A stretch of 64,000 nucleotides of DNA from Desarmillaria ectypa (taxonomy: Eukaryota; Basidiomycota; Agaricomycetes; Agaricales; Physalacriaceae), in NCBI GenBank assembly GCA_030407005.1, contig JAUDYN010000006.1, positions 2,418,001 through 2,482,000 on the forward strand, given 5' to 3'. The notes beneath the pieces are model-generated. The model was not told the DNA's origin. It saw only the letters and a list, made by a program, of their open reading frames with translations, and made no database searches. The position numbers and the translations under genes are program-made. Of the stretch, positions 58,515 through 64,000 are shown piece after piece. Position 1 is the first letter of the stretch. The number at the start of each line of letters is the position of its first letter.

Positions 58515-60180
58515 GGCGGTGAGAGGAAGGGTAAGAAGAATGTCCAGGCATCATCGCATCTTTGTTGGATGGTCGTTGGCGGGCATTTCGGTGATCATCA
58601 TGCATAGCGTGTTTGGAAATTGAAATTCAACTTTGCTAATCGGACTGTTTCTTTCCTTTTCTTTCTCTTGAAGTTTCGTAATTTTCTCTATGCATTGCTT
58701 TGAAGGTGCACCATCTGTAGGCCCGTATTGAAGCAGATGCTATCAGTATCAGATAGCATCGCTCTTCGATTGATACTCTATTTAGGGTTTTCAGGATGTC
58801 AGAGATTCTTCTCTTGCACCCACCTTCCTAAAGAGCGGAAATCCCCCCCTCAAGTTCTCAATATCCACTCTTCCCAGAGTACCATTTATTTCACAAAATA
58901 AAGACCTACCTTGTAGCTGTAACGAGCCAGCCTTTGGCCCCGTCCTTTCCTCTTCATCTATTACCCCGTTGTTGCTCCACTCGCTCCACCGTTCTCGACT
59001 TTGTTCGATGACACCTATTGGATATTAGCTAGTAGAATCCTTCGTACCGCTGTAGTAGCTCGGGTTTTCGCAAATAACTAGTCTTTACACTTGTCACCCT
59101 TTGCATTAGCTCCTTGTGAGAATACGTCTTGAGATATACTTGCAAGCTGAAACTATCTCAGCCCATCTTGTTACTCTCATGTTCAAGCTACATTCCCTGC
59201 TATCCAGCGATTCCAGACACCTCTCCAGTTTTATCGACCCTCGAGACAGATCTATACTCGCAAGACGGATTTTCACCGAGCTATATGATTTGTACAAGAG
59301 TAATCTCCTTAGCCCTCTCTGTTTACTTTGTCGGCTTTCAATACAGATGACTTTGACAAAGACCAAATGCCCAACTTCAGCTCGAGAGACCACTGACTCG
59401 GCCCAGTTTTCATTTTTCTCTGACGACCCAATGTTCCAGACGGACGAAAACCTGTACGTCAAGCCAGGTCCTTGTGACATGATCAAGGGTACCTCCCAAT
59501 TAGCCTTTGTATCATTTTGACGCCCTCTTTCCACACAGATAGAAGAGTGGCCGTCTATAGGGAATATTGACAAATCGAAGACAGCGCTCATATCAAAACG
59601 TACTATACTGAGGAAAGTATAAAGGGTAGCACTCTTGACATTCTTTTCCTCGTCATTGGATCCATTTCCTAGGCGGGCTTGAAGATTATCGGCAATTAGG
59701 GAGGAGGGGGTTAGCGGTTCCGTTTTTCTACGGATCGTTGAATGAGCTATCCACATCGTATAGCTTGAATCCAAAGAATGAATAAGTACGATCCTTTCTT
59801 GACTGAGGGAGATGATCTGTCCCGAGCTACGAGAATGAAGACAAGTAACATACGAAACCCGCTTTTAGAAACTGTCCGCTGTTCTGCTGGCCATGCACAA
59901 ACTATATGATAGTGTCGTATGCGTATCTATGAATTATTAGCAAGTGAGGGACCAGTGAATGATACGTGCCCAAACTCAAGGGACTCATATCAGAGGTGCT
60001 GATTGAATTCCCTACCTTATCCTCTTTTCATGATATCATCGTAGGTCTTTACGTGTATTCCACAAAGTGCTCTGAAAATGCGGGGCACTCAGGGAAAGTA
60101 ACTTCTCATATGCTTCCAGAATTTCTAGCCGTAAGATTGTGAGTATGATTTCATAAATTGCACATCATGAATACAACGGG
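58515..60180. other. Long intergenic region with one unexplained open frame
   Basis: Between the membrane-protein gene and RPN7 there are about 1.67 kb. The minus strand holds an uninterrupted 222-codon frame (59,106-59,774) beginning MDSSYTMWIAHSTIRRKTEP, Ser-, Arg- and Glu-rich, with no recognised motif. The plus strand has an overlapping 134-codon frame (59,116-59,520). At most one is real. 58,620-59,100 and 59,775-60,180 hold nothing I can support. Confidence 0.35.
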
Positions 60181-61627
60181 CTACCACAGAACCCGACTAA
60201 GTCGACCGGCCTCTCCTAGAACCAGATCGCCCTGTTTGAGTACCACATCGACCGCCGCACTCTTCAAGCTCAACGTTGGTGTTATGGAGTCTTATTATTG
60301 CGTCAGAACGAACAAAGACTAAAAAAACTCAATACGAACCGTTGAATCCCATCCTCGTCGTTTCCACTACCCCATGCACCTTGTCAATTGTGGCATTTAA
60401 TCTCCCTGTCGAGATGAAATGAGAAAGTTCACTGGAGAGATATTAATTTCCTCTTGAATAGTAGCACGTTACAGGGCAGCTCACTTGTCAATAAATTCAG
60501 GCCTGACACCAAATGCTTGACCCATGCTTTCAAGGGTCAAACTCTTGTAACTCTGCAGGAGCTGATTGTACGCCAAAATACGCATTTCGCGAACATAGAA
60601 ACGCGTATGAGGCGACAGGAAGCGAGAAGGAAGCAGATGCGTTTGTTCAAGGGTTGCTGTCGGAAGACATTGAGAAGACTATACTGACACCGAAAGATTA
60701 TGCCCACCCAAGGCGACGAAAAACTTATCGTAATGACATTCGTAGAGATTTTTGACGATGTCGCCAAGTGTCGGCTGTTCGGGAAGTAGTTGTATTACCT
60801 CCGGAGCTGATATTATCTTTTGGGGAAAAAATGAGACTGTCCATTCAGAATGATCTATAGTAACTCGTACCTTCTTCTTGAGATCCACACGACCAAGGGT
60901 CAGTGTGTTGGCAATGACGGTGAGGGCCACGAAATCGTTGTAACTCAAGAGTTCCGTAGCTGTAAATGTTGACAGCGCATCAAGAAGGAGCTCACCACCC
61001 CGCTTGAATTGGCGAATGGAGAGAAGATGAAGGCCTTTGTAGACCTTTAACCTGTTGCGTCGGTCCCAGTCACCGCCCTCTTCCACCATTCTACACAAAT
61101 TAGTCAGAATGATGAAAAAATAATATTGTTTGAAAGGATACTGACTTCTCTGCCTTGTCAAGTCCCCACATAACCAATGGCCTGTCCAGCCAGAAGAAGC
61201 CGATTCTGACAATTGTCAGGGCTATGTCTATCCGACTACCCAGTCCAGGCGTCTTCTCCAATGCCACCTTCTGCGCATCGACGGCCTTCTCTCGCTCTCC
61301 GGTCTTGGTGAGGAAATTTGCCCGAGCACGTAGTGCGTCACTGATTTCGGATTCGCCTTCCATCTTCTTTGCACTCTCCAGCCGCTCATCAAGTTCTGCC
61401 AGCGTTTTGGTGTTTTCAGCTTGCATTTTTTCCAGTATGGCAGCGTCCTGGAAAACTATGGATGGCGAAAGAGATGCATAGTATGGAGCCATCCGGTCGG
61501 CGTTGATAGCTTCCAGCAAAGCATGCTTGGAATGCTCGTGAAGATGGGAAAGAGACGGCGAAGAAAGAATAAAGAGGTGCTGAGGAACAGCAAGATTGGG
61601 AATGGGTAGTACGACTTCGTCACTCAT
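60181..61627 (-). CDS. RPN7: 26S proteasome regulatory subunit RPN7 (PSMD6)
   Basis: Lid subunit of the 19S regulatory particle, helping hold the lid for ubiquitin-protein degradation. Six exons: 61627-61146, 61090-60871, 60798-60708, 60656-60485, 60431-60340 and 60290-60181; 388 residues, family length. Start [16 protein letters not shown]. The N-terminal half consists of TPR-like helical repeats ([40 protein letters not shown]). The C-terminal PCI domain (about 220-380) contains [28 protein letters not shown] and [19 protein letters not shown], followed by the diagnostic [18 protein letters not shown] and the final [21 protein letters not shown]1 also has a PCI domain, but the size and the ETTR motif fit RPN7. 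One upstream in-frame Met (61,720) is possible, but the 31 extra residues do not look like family sequence. Confidence 0.95.
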
Positions 61628-61755
61628 CGTGGTCGTGGTGTAAGCACGGTCAGTGTCGACGACGCGACGCGTAAGTTGCTGATGTAAGCGGATTAGATTA
61701 GATCGTGCCAAAATAAACATCTTACAATACTACGTTCTACAGCTAATGTTGTATT

Positions 61756-64000
61756 CTAATTATCTACCTCTTCCACTGCTTCTTCAAGAGCTGCGTCCTC
61801 GCTGTCCGCAGGAGTCTCATCTTTTGCACTGGTTTGCGCTTCTTCCACTCTAGTAGTGGTGTCCTCTTTGGTCACTTTTACTGATGCTGCTTCGCGGCCA
61901 GCGGTAGTAATGTCTGCTCCGAATATTCGCAGACTCAAGGCGCTGTTGATCAATGAGTGACCCAAGGCTGTAAAATATATAACAGCTTCGTACCTTTTAG
62001 CCTTCTTGTCAATCATTAAACTGATAGATACATTGGATTTCCATACAGGAAGAACAACATCGTGGAACAAGCTGGGAAAAATATGTCAGTGAAAGTTCAT
62101 ATGTGCATTTGATCAACTCACGTCCCGCCCTCGGACTTTTCGGGTGGGAAACGTATGATATGGCTCCCCGCGGCTGTAGTCGCATCAAAACAAAGAACTT
62201 ATATGGTCTGAACCACTCACGTTTCTCTTCAATGACCGACTTGAACGGTTCGGAGAACGAGGAACATAGAGGATAATAAGATTGCACCAATATCTTCAAT
62301 GTCTGGAGATTTCCGTCCAAAATAGTCGCAGGGTCCGTGAAAGGTAGTACCACAGGCAAGCCCTCTCCCAGGATCCTAAACTGGGCATCCACGCCTTTGC
62401 CAGCCTCTTGCTTAGCAAGGACCTTGGTTCCTGCCGCATTCAAACGTATCCGACCATATTCATTGTGTAATACAACCTGTTTCACGATATCATTGGTAAG
62501 GTACATGGACCTGACAGCATCGCCTTCGGGGTTTCTGACGAGGACATTCGAAGCCGGAAATTGAGAGGTCAGGTGCAGACGCTCACTAAGAGGCTCAGTC
62601 AGTCAAGGTCCAGGGACCAGTCATACACGTACATGCACGATAGAAGGATGGGATCGTCGGGGCGTAAAAAGGTGTAAGGGTTTTCCTTGAAGGATCCGCC
62701 ACCACCGGAGGCAGCTTTGGATACCTTTTCATCCTTCTCGTCAGCTACGATGTCCATTGGTGCCTCGTCACTTGCTTTGGCTTGTGCATCTCCTTCAACT
62801 GCGGCAGGAGGCTGGACGTTATCTTCGGTCAGTCGCGGCTTTTTCGATTCGGGCACATCCCCTAGGCTGTCCGCGGTTCTTTTCCTGTGCATTATTAAGA
62901 TAGCGTACTGGTAGGAAGGGAACAGTAGCAGACTTCGATTTATTTGTCGATCTCCGTTCCAACACTGCAATGAAGAAACCTCCGGAGTCTTGAAGGTGAG
63001 GATATATACGCATGCTTAGATCGAGACAATAAGATATGTGTAAACAGGATGCACGAATGCTTACCACCGCGGGAGATTCAGTCCGTCAACATCTTGCGGA
63101 GGCCAATGTCCTGGCGTCAGCTTTGTCTCCGTCCCTGATTCAGCTGACAAGAAGGCATCATACGTGTCGTAGATAGTTTTAACCTCGCGGTCAGATGTCG
63201 GCCTCCAACTTGTCAGTCCAGGCTGACGCTTCAACTCGGGCAACTGAGAAGACACATCGACAAGATGGAAGTCTTACAAAAGTAAGGATAAGATTATTGA
63301 CGGTGTTTCGTGGTGAGAACGTACCAGCATTAGATTTGAGAGCAGAAGCTACAACTGCTTCGTTCTCAACAGGGTTCAAGGAACAGGTCGAATATACTAT
63401 CCGTCCGTCTGATTTGAGAAGCTTCATCGCACGCTGTAGAATACGAAGCTGTAAACTGATCTTCATTTGAGTTAAGGTGTATGCGGGAGGCCTGCGACTG
63501 ACCTGTGCAGACCATTGCCATCCTGTGGCTGCCATTTTTTCCATATGCCGACATTCTTTCTGATGGTTCCGTCACCGCTACATGGGACATCACAGAGAAT
63601 GCGATCAAATAAGAGCTGCTCCGTACGCGGCGGGGTTCCCGCAAAGGCGTCTCCCCTTACAGGAGCAGGAATTTTGATTGAAGGATAATTCGATGCGTCC
63701 ATATTAGTTACCATCAACGCAGGACTGGGTAGACGCGCAGACTGGTGGATGAGCAGGTGAGTTCGTTTGTAATCACTGTCATTAGCTATGAGAAGGCCAG
63801 AAGGCATGGAAGTCGAAGTGACAGTGTCATTTGCGTGCAATGCTTCTAACAGCTGCGCCGTTTTGGAACCTGGGGCGGCACACATATCCATGACCTGACA
63901 TAAAAATCAATTACAGCGAGATGGACCTTGGATCATGGACGTACATGATGATGGGGTTCGACTCCAAGGAAAAGGGGAGGTAGCATGCTGACAGCTTCCT
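61756..64000 (-). CDS. TRM4: tRNA (cytosine-5-)-methyltransferase TRM4 (NSUN2-type), N terminus outside window
   Basis: Nuclear enzyme that methylates cytosine C5 in tRNA using S-adenosylmethionine. Only the part from motif I to the C terminus is here; the 5' end lies beyond 64,000. On the minus strand: EAVSMLPPLFLGVEPHHH, then SAM-binding MDMCAAPGSKTAQLLEAL (about 63,891), DASNYPSIKIPAP, the catalytic motif RILCDVPCSGDGT (motif IV Cys; about 63,570-63,610), and motif VI with the second cysteine in IVYSTCSLNPVENEAVVAS (about 63,340-63,400). The C-terminal half has a nuclear-localisation-like KRTADSLGDVPESKKPRL followed by a DEAP-rich linker (62,690-62,890), a PUA-like RNA-binding tail (62,100-62,640) and an acidic end EDAALEEAVEEVDN. 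Many 50-60-nt introns; no stop in the joined frame as far as checked. Its stop (61,756) is 128 nt from the RPN7 start. Confidence 0.93.

Noticed and set aside
1..64000. CRISPR arrays, bacterial operon signals, tRNA or rRNA genes
   Set aside because: None seen. The retroelement repeats are long, inverted or dispersed, and the gene structure is eukaryotic with introns.

Overview
The window is fungal and almost certainly from a basidiomycete (Agaricomycete-like). The protein-coding genes on the right have many short introns of about 45-60 nt with GT..AG ends, and ATP-citrate lyase is one fused ORF, whereas most ascomycetes split it into two genes. The window has two very different halves.

Left half, 1 to about 36,150: an AT-rich, CpG-poor pile of decayed Ty3/gypsy (chromovirus-type) LTR retrotransposons. 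No copy has a continuous gag-pol. I resolve nine pieces: a plus-strand host copy AC (1,160-6,147 and 13,081-14,105) split by a minus-strand copy B (6,148-13,080); two plus-strand copies of a second LTR family, G (15,864-about 19,230, itself interrupted by a solo LTR) and H (19,282-21,872); minus-strand F (21,873-23,549); plus-strand I (23,550-25,119) and a small tail J (25,120-25,561); a long plus-strand copy D (25,760-33,165); and minus-strand E (33,166-36,151). Together they show the full gene order: a hydrophobic leader, a Pro-rich and acidic Gag extension, Gag capsid, zinc knuckle, DSG protease, reverse transcriptase, RNase H, integrase and chromodomain. Three things stand out. A 3.28-kb indel-free inverted repeat joins copies A and B although their flanks have diverged. 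The primer-binding site is complementary to the likely 5' end of each element's own transcript, with different sequences in the two families. Both families keep a short hydrophobic leader ORF just after that site.

Right half, about 37,050 to 64,000: ordinary housekeeping DNA with nearly all genes on the minus strand. In coordinate order: fimbrin (660 aa, 6 exons), ATP-citrate lyase (1,161 aa, 7 exons), a small unresolved acidic protein gene, an iron-type glycerol dehydrogenase (377 aa, 6 exons), a plus-strand cystathionine gamma-synthase pseudogene, a broken uncharacterised gene, a secreted GPI-anchor-type protein, succinate dehydrogenase iron-sulfur subunit SDH2 (269 aa, 4 exons), a multi-pass membrane protein, proteasome subunit RPN7 (388 aa, 6 exons) and tRNA m5C methyltransferase TRM4 (N terminus beyond the window). 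There is no operon logic; these are independent eukaryotic genes. Exon coordinates in the entries were worked out by hand from splice sites and reading frame. Copy identities were compared by eye, not by alignment software.
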